A DNA stretch of 64,000 nucleotides from NCBI GenBank assembly GCA_015069195.1, contig SVJA01000002.1:62001-126000 (forward strand), in the 5' to 3' direction. The position numbers and the translations under genes were made by a program. The notes under the pieces were generated by a model. The model searched no databases and was not told the origin of the DNA. It saw only the letters and a program-made list of their open reading frames with translations. The number at the start of each line of letters is the position of its first letter. The stretch's first letter is position 1. Origin of the DNA: Oscillospiraceae bacterium (GTDB lineage Bacteria; Bacillota; Clostridia; UBA1212). Positions 17,257-25,603 of this stretch are shown here, piece after piece.

Positions 17257-18021
17257 TTAAATCAGTATAAATTCGCCCTGATGCATAAGTTTATAATTTA
17301 CGCCCAAAGCTTTTGCCTTTTCCATAAATTTCATCGGGTCGCCGCCGTGTTCTGCAAAGTTCCAGAAATGGCAAGGTACGGTAATACCTGCTTTTATTTC
17401 CGAGGCAATCTCAGCGCCTTCCGTTTCGTTAAGGTTTCCGAATGCACCGTTTATCGGAAGCGCCGCAAAATCACAGCCTGTTGTCTTTTCATTTACAAGC
17501 TCCTGCGGTCTGTAAGCAGTATCTCCCGCAAAATAAATTTTCTTTCCTGCAATGTCAAAGACAGTACCGACTGCAAAAGGCGCAAGTTCACCGTGATCGC
17601 AGTAAACAAAAGAAGCCTTTATCGAGCCGCCGAACAGTTCGAGCGTTCCGCCTCTTTCTATGAGTGTCGCACGCTCTGCAGGTATACCGAGAGCTACAAG
17701 CTCGTCAATACCGTCTTTCGTTGTATAAAGAGCAGTCTTTGCGTCCTTAATAAGTTCCGGAATCGCATCCTTGTCAAAGTGGTCATAGTGACCGTGACTG
17801 CATATGATCGCATCGAAAGTTATGTCATAAGGTTCAAGAAGTTTGGCAAGCATTCTCTTGAAACCGAACTCTCTTTCACAGCAATCGGAAAGGTAAATAT
17901 CATATGCCACAAGATGTCCTTCCGAATCCTTAATTATAAATCCGGCTTGTCCCATAAAGAAAATTCCGGCATGGCCTTCAGGTACATTTGTATTCTTCAA
18001 AATTTCTGCAAAATCTTTCAT
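17257..18021 (-). CDS. MBL-fold metal-dependent hydrolase, UlaG-like
   Basis: A 254-aa metallo-beta-lactamase fold protein. The metal motif is SHGHYDHFD (~78), with further ligands YCDHGE (~140) and FAGDTAYR (~162), and CHFWNFAEHGG near the end. UlaG-like members include lactonases and phosphodiesterases; a sugar lactonase role would fit an operon with two dehydrogenases but is inference. Start ATG at 18021, seven bases after AAGGAG; the frame upstream into the SDR gene is rejected. 63 bp separate it from deoC. Confidence 0.88.
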   Translation of the reverse strand: MKDFAEILKNTNVPEGHAGIFFMGQAGFIIKDSEGHLVAYDIYLSDCCEREFGFKRMLAKLLEPYDITFDAIICSHGHYDHFDKDAIPELIKDAKTALYTTKDGIDELVALGIPAERATLIERGGTLELFGGSIKASFVYCDHGELAPFAVGTVFDIAGKKIYFAGDTAYRPQELVNEKTTGCDFAALPINGAFGNLNETEGAEIASEIKAGITVPCHFWNFAEHGGDPMKFMEKAKALGVNYKLMHQGEFILI

Positions 18022-18041
18022 TATGTATCTCCTTGGGATAA

Positions 18042-18830
18042 TCAGAAATCTCTTGCAAATCCGCAAGTCCAACCGCCGTCAACTACGAGGGAAGCACCTG
18101 TTACGTAACTTGCATCAGCGTCTGAACCGAGATAAAGTGCAGCGTTTGAAATATCATCGCCACTGCCTGCTCTGTGCTGAGGAATGTTTACGAGCATCTT
18201 CTCAGCCTTCTCTTTGTCAGCGTAGAAGAGCGCCTTTGTGCCCTCGAAAAGAATTGATCCGGGAGCAATAACGTTTACACGGATATTTTCGGGAGCAAGC
18301 TCAATAGCCATAGCCTTTGTCAAGTTAACAACTGCTGCTTTACAAGCTGCAAACGCACACTGATTACGGAGCGGAACAACACCAACGATAGAGCTGATAT
18401 TGATAATGTTTCCCGCACCTGTCTTTTTAAGATAAGGAATAAATACCTTTGCACAGTTATAAACACCGTCAAGGTCAACACTTCTGATCCAATCCCATTT
18501 ATCCTCTTTGAACTCATGGATCGGGCCTCTGTCATCGGGACCTACGTTAACGCCTGCATTGTTTATAAGAACGTCAATAGTTCCGAATGCTTTCTCTATG
18601 GCAGCAGCACACTCGGGTATCTGGTTACGATCTGTAACGTCGAGTTTGAACGCCTCTGCAATACCGCCTGCTGCTTTTATTTTGTCAGCAACTTCCTGTC
18701 CTTTTGCAACATTTCTTCCGCAAACCGCAACCTTTGCACCGTTTGCAGCAAATGCCTCTGCCATTGCAGAACCGATAGCACCTGCACCGCCTGTAATGAC
18801 TACTGTTTTTCCGCTGTAATCAACTTTCAT
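18042..18830 (-). CDS. Short-chain dehydrogenase-like protein lacking the catalytic tyrosine
   Basis: A 262-aa SDR of the gluconate 5-dehydrogenase/FabG-like group. The coenzyme motif TGGAGAIGSAMA (~14), NNAGVNVG (~90) and the active-site serine (NISSIVG, ~142) are present, and PG after the YxxxK region is normal. The YxxxK motif itself reads FAACK: the tyrosine that donates the proton is Phe, confirmed in the DNA codon TTT near 18354. The rest of the fold looks intact through GGW near the C terminus. The protein may therefore be a binding or regulatory protein, or use an unusual mechanism. It is the first gene of the operon, with its own promoter upstream. Confidence 0.88.
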   Translation of the reverse strand: MKVDYSGKTVVITGGAGAIGSAMAEAFAANGAKVAVCGRNVAKGQEVADKIKAAGGIAEAFKLDVTDRNQIPECAAAIEKAFGTIDVLINNAGVNVGPDDRGPIHEFKEDKWDWIRSVDLDGVYNCAKVFIPYLKKTGAGNIINISSIVGVVPLRNQCAFAACKAAVVNLTKAMAIELAPENIRVNVIAPGSILFEGTKALFYADKEKAEKMLVNIPQHRAGSGDDISNAALYLGSDADASYVTGASLVVDGGWTCGFARDF

Positions 18831-18876
18831 TTAATATACTTCCTTTCCTTAAATTAAGCATACACATACATATTGA

Positions 18877-18906
18877 AGTATATAACATCGGCACATTAAA
18901 TTGCAA
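18877..18906 (-). promoter_or_regulatory. Promoter of the sugar operon
   Basis: Minus-strand TTGCAA (18901-18906) and TATACT (18877-18882) with an 18-bp spacer, about 45 nt upstream of the SDR start. The SD is AAGGAAAGGAAG-like. Confidence 0.55.
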
Positions 18907-18977
18907 CAAATAATTGCCAGAAGAAGCAAGATTTGATAATATTATTTTACAGTAACTTATTCGTGAGGTGGCTTTGC

Positions 18978-20399
18978 TTGAATAAAAAATCATTATTGGT
19001 TTTCGGCGGAATATTGGTCGCAATTCTCGCGGCTATTGTTGTGATAGGAGTCTTTGCAGGCGGAGACTCTTCCTCACCGGGAAGTAACCCTTCGGTAAAT
19101 ACTCCCGCCCCCGTCACGGAAAACGAGTACGGTGCTATGTGTATAACGGTTTCCGCCGGAGAAAACGCACATACAACAAAAAATTTCTGCTGGCAGACAT
19201 TTGATGACTACACTGCAGGAGCATTGCAGTACATCGAAACAGGCTCCTCTGCAGATTTATCCGCAGCCTTTTCAGAAGCAAACTCACAGAAAATAACCAC
19301 GGTAAATTCTTCATCGGAACCTATGTCTATCTTCTTGCCGATAGGAGAAAGCAATCTTAAAAATCCCCCGTTAGAAGAAAAATCGGGACTTGTTCACCGA
19401 GTATGGTTAAGCGGTCTCACGCCCGGCAAAACATACGCATACCGAGTCGGTGACAAAACAGAAAACAAATGGTCTGAAGCCGCAACTTTCACAACGATAC
19501 CGGAATCAGAAAAAACTTCATTTATATATGTCACAGACCCGCAAGGATTCACCCAGTCTGATTACAATATCTGGGGAAACCTTATTGCTAATGCGGCAGA
19601 AAACCATAAAGACACCGACTTCATATTAAACTTGGGTGATGTCGTAGAAGAAGACGCAAATCAAAACCAGTGGAAGATGTTCACCGAAACAGTACCGGAC
19701 GTCATAAGAAACAATACATTTTTATCGGTCGCAGGTAACAAAGACAAAAAGAGTGTTATGAATCATTTCACATTCGGCACCAAAGAGAACCGAACCGCCT
19801 GGATATCAGGTTATTATTCTTTTGAGTGCAACAACATCCATTTCTCCGTACTCTATACAGGCGACAACGAAAAAGACCTGCCGAAAAGTCAACTGAAATG
19901 GCTTGAATCAGACTTGCAAAACAGTACCGCAAAGTGGAACATTGTTCTCATGCACAAATCACCTGTTTCAAATGCAAACCATTACAACGACGCAGAAATT
20001 CTTGCCCTTAAAGAACAAGTCATTCCCGTAATTGACAAATACAACGTTGACGCAGTCATCACAGGTCACGATCACTATTTCTTCCGCTCTGTACCGATGA
20101 CAGCAAACGGCCCGGCAGAATGTACATCAGAAGAAATTACAATAGACGGCGACACTGTTAAAATGCTTTCCGACATCAAGGACGGAACAGTTTATTTTAT
20201 GAACGGCAGTTCCGGTGCAAAGCAACATAACGGAAAGATTTACGAATCAGAAGGCGTGTATCCCGACGAAGCATTCTTAACACAGCTTCCGAGCTACAGT
20301 TATTGTACCGTAGAAGGAAACCGTCTTGTGATAAAAACTTACACGGCGGACATCGAAGGAAACGAAACACTTATAGATGCGTGGGGAATCACAAAGTAA
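18978..20399 (+). CDS. Membrane-anchored or secreted purple-acid-phosphatase-like metallophosphoesterase
   Basis: A 473-aa exported calcineurin-like phosphoesterase with an N-terminal fibronectin-like PAP domain. The start is TTG at 18978 following GAGGTGG, giving MNKKSLLVFGG and a hydrophobic span (ILVAILAAIVVIGVF) without a clear cleavage site, so it is probably anchored. Residues ~40-165 form the PAP N-terminal domain (WLSGLTPGKTYAYRVGD). Metal motifs follow: VTDPQG (~176; D-x-Q instead of DxH), NLGDVVE (~210), AGNKD (~242), LMHKSP (~318) and TGHDHYF (~352). It likely removes phosphate from extracellular substrates. Gene is divergent from the sugar operon and ends before the Crp/Fnr promoter. 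Confidence 0.85.
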   Translation: MNKKSLLVFGGILVAILAAIVVIGVFAGGDSSSPGSNPSVNTPAPVTENEYGAMCITVSAGENAHTTKNFCWQTFDDYTAGALQYIETGSSADLSAAFSEANSQKITTVNSSSEPMSIFLPIGESNLKNPPLEEKSGLVHRVWLSGLTPGKTYAYRVGDKTENKWSEAATFTTIPESEKTSFIYVTDPQGFTQSDYNIWGNLIANAAENHKDTDFILNLGDVVEEDANQNQWKMFTETVPDVIRNNTFLSVAGNKDKKSVMNHFTFGTKENRTAWISGYYSFECNNIHFSVLYTGDNEKDLPKSQLKWLESDLQNSTAKWNIVLMHKSPVSNANHYNDAEILALKEQVIPVIDKYNVDAVITGHDHYFFRSVPMTANGPAECTSEEITIDGDTVKMLSDIKDGTVYFMNGSSGAKQHNGKIYESEGVYPDEAFLTQLPSYSYCTVEGNRLVIKTYTADIEGNETLIDAWGITK

Positions 20400-20417
20400 T
20401 TTCACTTGCGATTATAC

Positions 20418-20447
20418 TTGACAATAATAATTATATGTGTTTACAAT
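20418..20447 (+). promoter_or_regulatory. Promoter of the Crp/Fnr-ABC importer operon
   Basis: TTGACA (20418-20423) and TACAAT (20442-20447) with 18-bp spacing, 60 nt upstream of the regulator start. The -10 box runs straight into a 34-bp palindrome. Confidence 0.75.
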
Positions 20448-20478
20448 AGGGTGTGTCTCAAATGAGACACACCCTATT
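20445..20478 (+). promoter_or_regulatory. 34-bp perfect palindrome at the transcription start, candidate operator
   Basis: Two 16-bp perfectly complementary arms (core GTGTGTCTCA / TGAGACACAC) flank a 2-bp centre. It covers the 3' half of the -10 box and about the first 25 transcribed bases. The position suits a repressor or autoregulator site for the Crp/Fnr-family protein encoded next, or an RNA hairpin ending the upstream gene; the T-tail is poor. Confidence 0.7.
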
Positions 20479-20507
20479 TCAGATTTCAGGAAAGGAGAAC
20501 CCGAAAA

Positions 20508-21170
20508 ATGATACGAGACGATATTGATTTTATCCGGCAGATTCTTGCCGATACGGTTCTCTTTCGAGGGACTGACAAACAATCGATAAAAATGCTCTCC
20601 GAACAGACGGACGCTGTTAAATTCATAAAAAAAGGCGAAACTATCTATACGCCCGAAGAGTTTGCACACAGCCTCGGAATAGTCATTGACGGTGTCTGCA
20701 GAGCGAAAAATATTTGCGGAAACAAAACGGTTCTTTTAAACGAGTTCGGACAAGGAGATATTTTCGGAGCGGCCGCACTTTTCACCGATGACGTTTGCTA
20801 TGTTTCCGAAATTGTTGCTGCAACCGACTGTACCATCGTTTTTATTTCACAGCAGCTTGCAGAGAAGTTCATCGAAACCGACAGCACTTTTGCAAAAAAT
20901 TATATAGTTTTTCTTTCGGACAAGATAAGATTTCTCAATAAAAAAATAAATCGCTTTACCGCAAAGACACCGGAAGACAGAGTTTTAGAGTATCTCAAAG
21001 CACAGCCGGTCGCAGAAGACGGTCACACACTTATAAAAGTAGACATGAAAAATCTTGCAAGCGTACTCGGAATCAGCAGAGCCACACTTTACAGAGCACT
21101 TGACACGCTTCAGGAAGAAAACAAAATCACAAAAAACGGCACGCTCATCAGCCTGCCGCAAAATAAATAA
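20508..21170 (+). CDS. Crp/Fnr-family transcriptional regulator
   Basis: A 220-aa cytoplasmic regulator: cyclic-nucleotide-binding-type beta-roll at about 15-130 (GETIYTPEEFAHSLGIVIDG, GQGDIFGAAALF), long dimer helix (~130-155), and a C-terminal winged helix (VDMKNLASVLGISRATLYRALDTL, ~178-205). There is no Cys cluster typical of FNR, and the cAMP-binding RES motif is absent, so the signal is unknown. It heads an operon with a three-gene ABC importer and probably controls it, perhaps through the adjacent palindrome (inference). ATG follows AAAGGAGAACCCGAAAA. Confidence 0.92.
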   Translation: MIRDDIDFIRQILADTVLFRGTDKQSIKMLSEQTDAVKFIKKGETIYTPEEFAHSLGIVIDGVCRAKNICGNKTVLLNEFGQGDIFGAAALFTDDVCYVSEIVAATDCTIVFISQQLAEKFIETDSTFAKNYIVFLSDKIRFLNKKINRFTAKTPEDRVLEYLKAQPVAEDGHTLIKVDMKNLASVLGISRATLYRALDTLQEENKITKNGTLISLPQNK

Positions 21171-21194
21171 ATCACTTTGAAAGGATGATAAACT

Positions 21195-22226
21195 ATGAAG
21201 AAAATTATAAAATTTATATCAATAGTGCTTACATTTGTTATGGTGTGCGGAATGTTCGCATGCACAGATTATGAAACAGGCTATAACGAAACGCCGGCAC
21301 CCACAAGTACCCAAGAAAATGTTCCTGCAGAGAAAACAACCGTTCACGTAACTGCTCTCAAAGGACCTACAGGTATGGGTATGGCAAAACTTTTCAAAGG
21401 CTCCGACAACAACTCAGCACTCAACAAATACGAAAAGACAATAGAATCTGACCCGACACTCGTTTCAGCAGCAGTTCTCAAGGGCAACTTTGATATTGCG
21501 GCAGTTCCTACAAACCTCGCAGCTACACTTTTCAACAAAGGCGCAGACATGCAGGTGCTCGCACTCAACACACTCGGTGTTCTCTATGTACTTGAAAACG
21601 GAAACACAATAAACTCCATAGAAGATCTCCGCGGAAAGACAATTTACGCAACAGGTCAGGCATCAACACCTGAATATATTTTGAACTACATTCTTCGCGA
21701 AAACGGCATTGAGCCCGGAAAAGATATCACCGTTGAATACTTCACAGAACACGCAGAACTCGTAACACAGATGGTTTCAAACAAAGTGGCAATCGGTATG
21801 CTCCCGCAGCCCAATGTCACAACCGCTATGACAAAAAACAAAGACCTCAGAATCGCACTTGATCTCACAAAAGAGTTCAACGCAGTATCAGACGGCAAAA
21901 GCGATGTTGTACAAGGATGTATCGTGGTAAACAAAACATTTGCAAAAAACAACCCGGAAGCGGTACAGAACTTCCTTAAAGATTATGCAGCTTCTGTTGA
22001 TTTTGTTAATAACTCTCCCGAAGAAGCCGCTTTGCACATCGAAGAATACGGAATCATTCCCGCAGCCGCTATAGCAAAACAGGCTATTCCTACCTGTAAT
22101 ATCTGCTGTATCACAGGCGATGATATGAAAACAAAACTCAATGATTTCCTTAAAGTTCTTTTTGATGCAAACCCCAAGTCGGTAGGCGGTAAATTACCGA
22201 CAGATGATATTTACTATGCAGGATAA
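21195..22226 (+). CDS. Lipoprotein substrate-binding protein of an SsuA/NMT1-type ABC importer
   Basis: A 343-aa exported binding protein. A lipoprotein signal is visible with the lipobox GMFAC (Cys ~24), followed by a Thr/Pro-rich linker. The mature part has the type II periplasmic-binding fold of the SsuA/TauA/ThiY/NMT1 group (GPTGMGMAKLF near 56, DIAAVPTNLAATLFNKG near 98, EDLRGKTIYATG near 141, VGGKLPTDDIYY at the end). The ligand cannot be deduced: sulfonates, pyrimidine precursors and nitrate are all transported by this class. It is coupled to the permease gene (about 20 bp downstream) and regulated with the Crp/Fnr gene. Confidence 0.9.
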   Translation: MKKIIKFISIVLTFVMVCGMFACTDYETGYNETPAPTSTQENVPAEKTTVHVTALKGPTGMGMAKLFKGSDNNSALNKYEKTIESDPTLVSAAVLKGNFDIAAVPTNLAATLFNKGADMQVLALNTLGVLYVLENGNTINSIEDLRGKTIYATGQASTPEYILNYILRENGIEPGKDITVEYFTEHAELVTQMVSNKVAIGMLPQPNVTTAMTKNKDLRIALDLTKEFNAVSDGKSDVVQGCIVVNKTFAKNNPEAVQNFLKDYAASVDFVNNSPEEAALHIEEYGIIPAAAIAKQAIPTCNICCITGDDMKTKLNDFLKVLFDANPKSVGGKLPTDDIYYAG

Positions 22227-22245
22227 TAATTTTAAGACTACAACA

Positions 22246-22998
22246 ATGAAATTTATAAAAAAACTCTCAATTTTTTTAGCAGTTGCCGCATTCTGGATAG
22301 CGGTGTGGCAACTGCTGTACCTTTATATCGGCAATATGTATATACTGCCGTCGCCTTTATCGGTAGGGGCGACGGCAGCAGAACTCGCCGCAAGCGGCGA
22401 GTTCTGGCTCACAGTTGCCACATCATTTGTCAATATATTCAAAGGCTTTTTACTGGCACATCTGACAGGCATACTGCTGGCAGTCGTTACCGCAAAATCT
22501 AAAGTTGTAGATGCGGTTTTTGCACCGATTATGGCAATTGTGAAAGCAACACCTATTGCATCGTTTATTATTCTCTTGCTCGTTATGCTCGGCAAAGATG
22601 CAGTACCGGAGACAGCAGCGTTTTTAATTGTTGTGCCGACTGTCTGGGAAAATATGTTGTCAGGCATAAAGTCCCTTGACAAAAAGCTTTGGGAAGTCAC
22701 AAAAATATACAACTTCTCATTGAAGAAAAAAATTAAATTCTTTTATATTCCGTCGATTATGCCTTTTTTTGTACCGGCATTCAAAGCGACTCTCGGTATG
22801 GCCTGGAAGGCAGGCATTGCCGCAGAAGTTATATGCAACATTGCAAACACCATCGGCGGAAAAATATACGATACAAAAGTTTACCTTGAGATACCCGAGC
22901 TTTTTGCTTGGACGGCTGTTACCGTCATTGTGAGCATAATTCTCGAAAAATTACTTATGCTTCTGATAAACGCAGTAGGCGGAAAGGATAAAAGGTGA
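22246..22998 (+). CDS. ABC importer permease, SsuC/TauC type
   Basis: A ~250-aa integral membrane permease with six predicted helices and the EAA-type loop where the ATPase docks (EVTKIYNFSLKKKIKFFYIPSIMPFF, given here as its start EVTKIYNFSLKK, ~165). The hydrophobic N terminus FLAVAAFWIAVWQLLYLY and PSP motif after it are typical of BPD_transp_1 family members. Start is uncertain: ATGs at 22204, 22216 and 22246 are in frame, none with a strong ribosome site; 22246 aligns best with the family. Translation is probably coupled to the end of the binding-protein gene. Confidence 0.9.
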   Translation: MKFIKKLSIFLAVAAFWIAVWQLLYLYIGNMYILPSPLSVGATAAELAASGEFWLTVATSFVNIFKGFLLAHLTGILLAVVTAKSKVVDAVFAPIMAIVKATPIASFIILLLVMLGKDAVPETAAFLIVVPTVWENMLSGIKSLDKKLWEVTKIYNFSLKKKIKFFYIPSIMPFFVPAFKATLGMAWKAGIAAEVICNIANTIGGKIYDTKVYLEIPELFAWTAVTVIVSIILEKLLMLLINAVGGKDKR

Positions 22999-23003
22999 TT
23001 CCA

Positions 23004-23579
23004 ATGGGTGAAAAATACATTTTGAAATTAAACAACATCAGTAAATCCTTTGATAAAAAATCGGTTATCACAGACTTTTCGTACTCTTTTCCCGCAAACG
23101 GAATTGTCGCGATTATGGGTGCTTCGGGGTGCGGAAAAACCACTCTCCTGCGTATAATTACAGATCTTGAAAAGCCAAACAACGGCACTATAGAAAAAGC
23201 ACCGAATACAAGGATTTCGTATGTTTTTCAGGAAGATCGCCTGTTTCCGACAATCTCAGCATTGAAAAATGTTGAATGTTGTTGCGATGACACCGAAAAA
23301 GCAAAAGAATTGCTTGTGAAAGTGAATTTAGGTGAATTTATTGATTATCTTCCCGCAGAACTTTCCGGCGGTATGAAACAACGAGTCGCATTTGCAAGAG
23401 CATTGTCTATGGATGCAGATATAATCTTACTTGACGAAGCTTTCAAAAGTCAGGACGAACATACACGTGAATTACTCTACGAAATCATTCGTGAAGAAGC
23501 AAAAAAACATTTAATCATAATGGTTACTCACGACATTGATGAGGCAGGAAACTTAAACGCAAGAATCATCAATTTGTGA
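23004..23579 (+). CDS. ABC importer ATPase, SsuB/TauB type, short form
   Basis: A 191-aa ABC ATPase powering the importer. Walker A GASGCGKTT (~36), Q-loop YVFQEDRLFP (~72), signature LSGGMKQRVAFARAL (~120), Walker B IILLDEAF (~143) and switch His VTHDIDEA (~175) are all present. It is about 50 residues shorter than usual SsuB-type proteins, ending soon after the H-loop, so the C-terminal regulatory tail is absent. ATG at 23004 lies eight bases after AAGG at the permease stop; an upstream GTG is less well placed. Last gene of the operon. Confidence 0.92.
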   Translation: MGEKYILKLNNISKSFDKKSVITDFSYSFPANGIVAIMGASGCGKTTLLRIITDLEKPNNGTIEKAPNTRISYVFQEDRLFPTISALKNVECCCDDTEKAKELLVKVNLGEFIDYLPAELSGGMKQRVAFARALSMDADIILLDEAFKSQDEHTRELLYEIIREEAKKHLIIMVTHDIDEAGNLNARIINL

Positions 23580-23600
23580 AAATTTGACACATTTTCAGCA

Positions 23601-23629
23601 TTGCTAAAAAGGGTTCCGTGTGGTATTAT
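23601..23629 (+). promoter_or_regulatory. Promoter upstream of the unknown 414-aa protein
   Basis: TTGCTA (23601-23606) and TATTAT (23624-23629) with a 17-bp spacer, about 58 nt before the start codon. Confidence 0.5.
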
Positions 23630-23686
23630 TTACAGTGATTTTTGTTTGTATTTACAGTAGATGAATTTTCTGAAGGGATGTATTTT

Positions 23687-24931
23687 ATGAACGACAAATG
23701 TATCAGCTATTCTGCAAACGGTTTGACCGCAAAATTCGACAACGAAACTACCGTATATGTCGGTATGAATGATGACGATGGTTTTAACCGCTATATGTTC
23801 GATTATACAAGCAACAACCCTCTCAGGGTTTCTATCACATATATCTACAATGAGTCAAAATACAAGGAAACCCTTTTCCTCGAAGCGACAAATACAGAAA
23901 AAACTTTCAGAAGCTTTATAGATTCTTTTCTCACGGAAGGCAAGGCTCACGGTATCGAAGAATTCACGTTCACAAATCTCGGCACCAGTGAATGTATTGT
24001 AAACATTTCAGGGCTCACAACAGAGCTTGTTCCAGTACTTTCAAAAAGTATGGCCTACATTGAAAATGACTATTTCTGTGTCGGAGCATTCCTTGCATGG
24101 GGCGGTGGTCTCAGCCACATAAGTTATAAAAAGGATTGTCCTTACGGAATGTGCAATCTTCTCAACCGTTACGATGCAGGACGATTGGTACAGCAGTCAT
24201 ATTACGGAATTATTCACGAGCCTTACAGAGTTGAATCGTATATGAATAACAAATGGCCTTACAACCCTGTTCAAGGCGGTGACCAGTACAATAATAAGAG
24301 CAAACTCATTGACTACGAGCTGTCAGATACAAAGCTTTATATAAAGTGCAGACCGAGAGATTGGGCAAAGAGAGGCGCCTTTACAGACTCTTATATGGAA
24401 AACGTTTATAGTCTGGAAGGCAAATACATAAAAGTTGACAATCGTTTTGTGGATTTCAGCGGCTATAAACACGACAGCAACAGACAGCAGAAACTTCCTG
24501 CATTCTATACAATCAGCGCACTCAAAAAGTTTTCATTCTACGACGGTGTAAATCCGTGGCAGGGCGAAGCTCTCCGAGAAGAGAGAGAACTTAACTATTG
24601 GATGTACTATGACGGTTACTTTAATCTTAAACCGGAAAATACCGAAACTTGGTGTGCATGGACAAATGATGATCCGGAATTCGACTTTGGTTTAGGTCTT
24701 TTTGTTCCGCAGATTACAACCTACCTTGCAGGACGTTTTATGTATGACGGATCAGCAGACTCAGCAGATCCTTCTACAAGTTTTGTGGCGCCACTCAGAA
24801 GTATGATTATGAAATCATACAAACCGATTGAGTACAGCTACCTCATAACAGCAGGCAGTATTGACGAAATCAGAAACATTTTTACCGAAAATGCGGAACT
24901 TATTGACAACAAAGCATTAGCGGAATATTAA
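23687..24931 (+). CDS. Uncharacterised 414-aa protein, probably beta-sandwich
   Basis: I do not recognise this family. The protein has no signal peptide or membrane span. It is rich in aromatic residues and alternating beta-type strands (TAKFDNETTVYVGMN, LRVSITYIYNESKY) and has a compact central block with Gly, Trp, Cys and His (AWGGGLSHISYKKDC, GRLVQQSYYGIIHEPYRVES, ~125-185), which looks like a sugar- or metal-binding surface. The ATG follows AAGGGA at 8 bases; a longer frame from 23642 is rejected. It has its own promoter and sits between an ABC importer and a flavodoxin. A carbohydrate-related role is only a guess. Confidence 0.6.
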   Translation: MNDKCISYSANGLTAKFDNETTVYVGMNDDDGFNRYMFDYTSNNPLRVSITYIYNESKYKETLFLEATNTEKTFRSFIDSFLTEGKAHGIEEFTFTNLGTSECIVNISGLTTELVPVLSKSMAYIENDYFCVGAFLAWGGGLSHISYKKDCPYGMCNLLNRYDAGRLVQQSYYGIIHEPYRVESYMNNKWPYNPVQGGDQYNNKSKLIDYELSDTKLYIKCRPRDWAKRGAFTDSYMENVYSLEGKYIKVDNRFVDFSGYKHDSNRQQKLPAFYTISALKKFSFYDGVNPWQGEALREERELNYWMYYDGYFNLKPENTETWCAWTNDDPEFDFGLGLFVPQITTYLAGRFMYDGSADSADPSTSFVAPLRSMIMKSYKPIEYSYLITAGSIDEIRNIFTENAELIDNKALAEY

Positions 24932-24945
24932 AATATTAATATAAA

Positions 24946-24974
24946 TTGACAAATACTTCAAAAAGTTGTACATT
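24946..24974 (+). promoter_or_regulatory. Promoter of the flavodoxin gene
   Basis: TTGACA (24946-24951) and TACATT (24969-24974), 17-bp spacing, followed by GAAAGGAG before the ATG at 25033. Confidence 0.6.
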
Positions 24975-25032
24975 TAAGTAGTCTGATTGGCACGTATTTT
25001 TTATATCTATTGAAAGGAGTTTTTCATTCATT

Positions 25033-25584
25033 ATGAAGATTCTTATATTATATAATACAGTTGACGGTAATACAGCAGCAGTTGCTAAGAGCATCGCTGA
25101 CAAAGTAGGCGCGGATATGTCTCAGATTGTCCGCGTAAATAAGAGATACGGGTACGGTTTCTTTAATATGCTTAAGAGCCGTTTGGAGGTTATATTCAAA
25201 AGACGTCCCGGCATATTCCCCTTCAAGCATGACCCTCGTGACTATGACTTGATATTCATTGGAACACCGGTATGGTATGATTCATATAACCCTGTATTTA
25301 ATACACTTTTCGAAGTTATAAAAATTTACGACAGAAAGATTGCTATATTCTCCACAGGTGAAACAGAAAGCGAAAAAGCTCTCGATAAGTTGGCAGAGAA
25401 ACTTCACGAATCAGTTCTTTTGGGAAGATTCCATTGCGTAGAGCCGATTTGGGAGGATGATGAAGCTGTTACAGAGAAAATTCTTGCTGACGCTGCAGAG
25501 TGGGCTCAGGGCATTGCCGACGAAGCAGAGAAAATGATTGAGCAAGAAGAATTTGAGCGTCGTAAGACTATCTACAAGTTCTGA
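25033..25584 (+). CDS. Flavodoxin-fold protein
   Basis: A 183-aa FMN-binding flavodoxin-like protein, cytoplasmic electron carrier or FMN-dependent reductase. The phosphate-binding loop is NTVDGNTAAVAKSIA (~8), the FMN side-loop is GTPVWYDSYNPVF (~76) and IFSTGETES (~108) corresponds to the third FMN contact. It is longer than short-chain flavodoxins, with an acidic, Arg/Glu-rich tail. GAAAGGAG precedes the ATG. Its partner is unknown. Confidence 0.85.
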   Translation: MKILILYNTVDGNTAAVAKSIADKVGADMSQIVRVNKRYGYGFFNMLKSRLEVIFKRRPGIFPFKHDPRDYDLIFIGTPVWYDSYNPVFNTLFEVIKIYDRKIAIFSTGETESEKALDKLAEKLHESVLLGRFHCVEPIWEDDEAVTEKILADAAEWAQGIADEAEKMIEQEEFERRKTIYKF

Positions 25585-25603
25585 TAAAAACTGTTTGCAC
25601 AAG

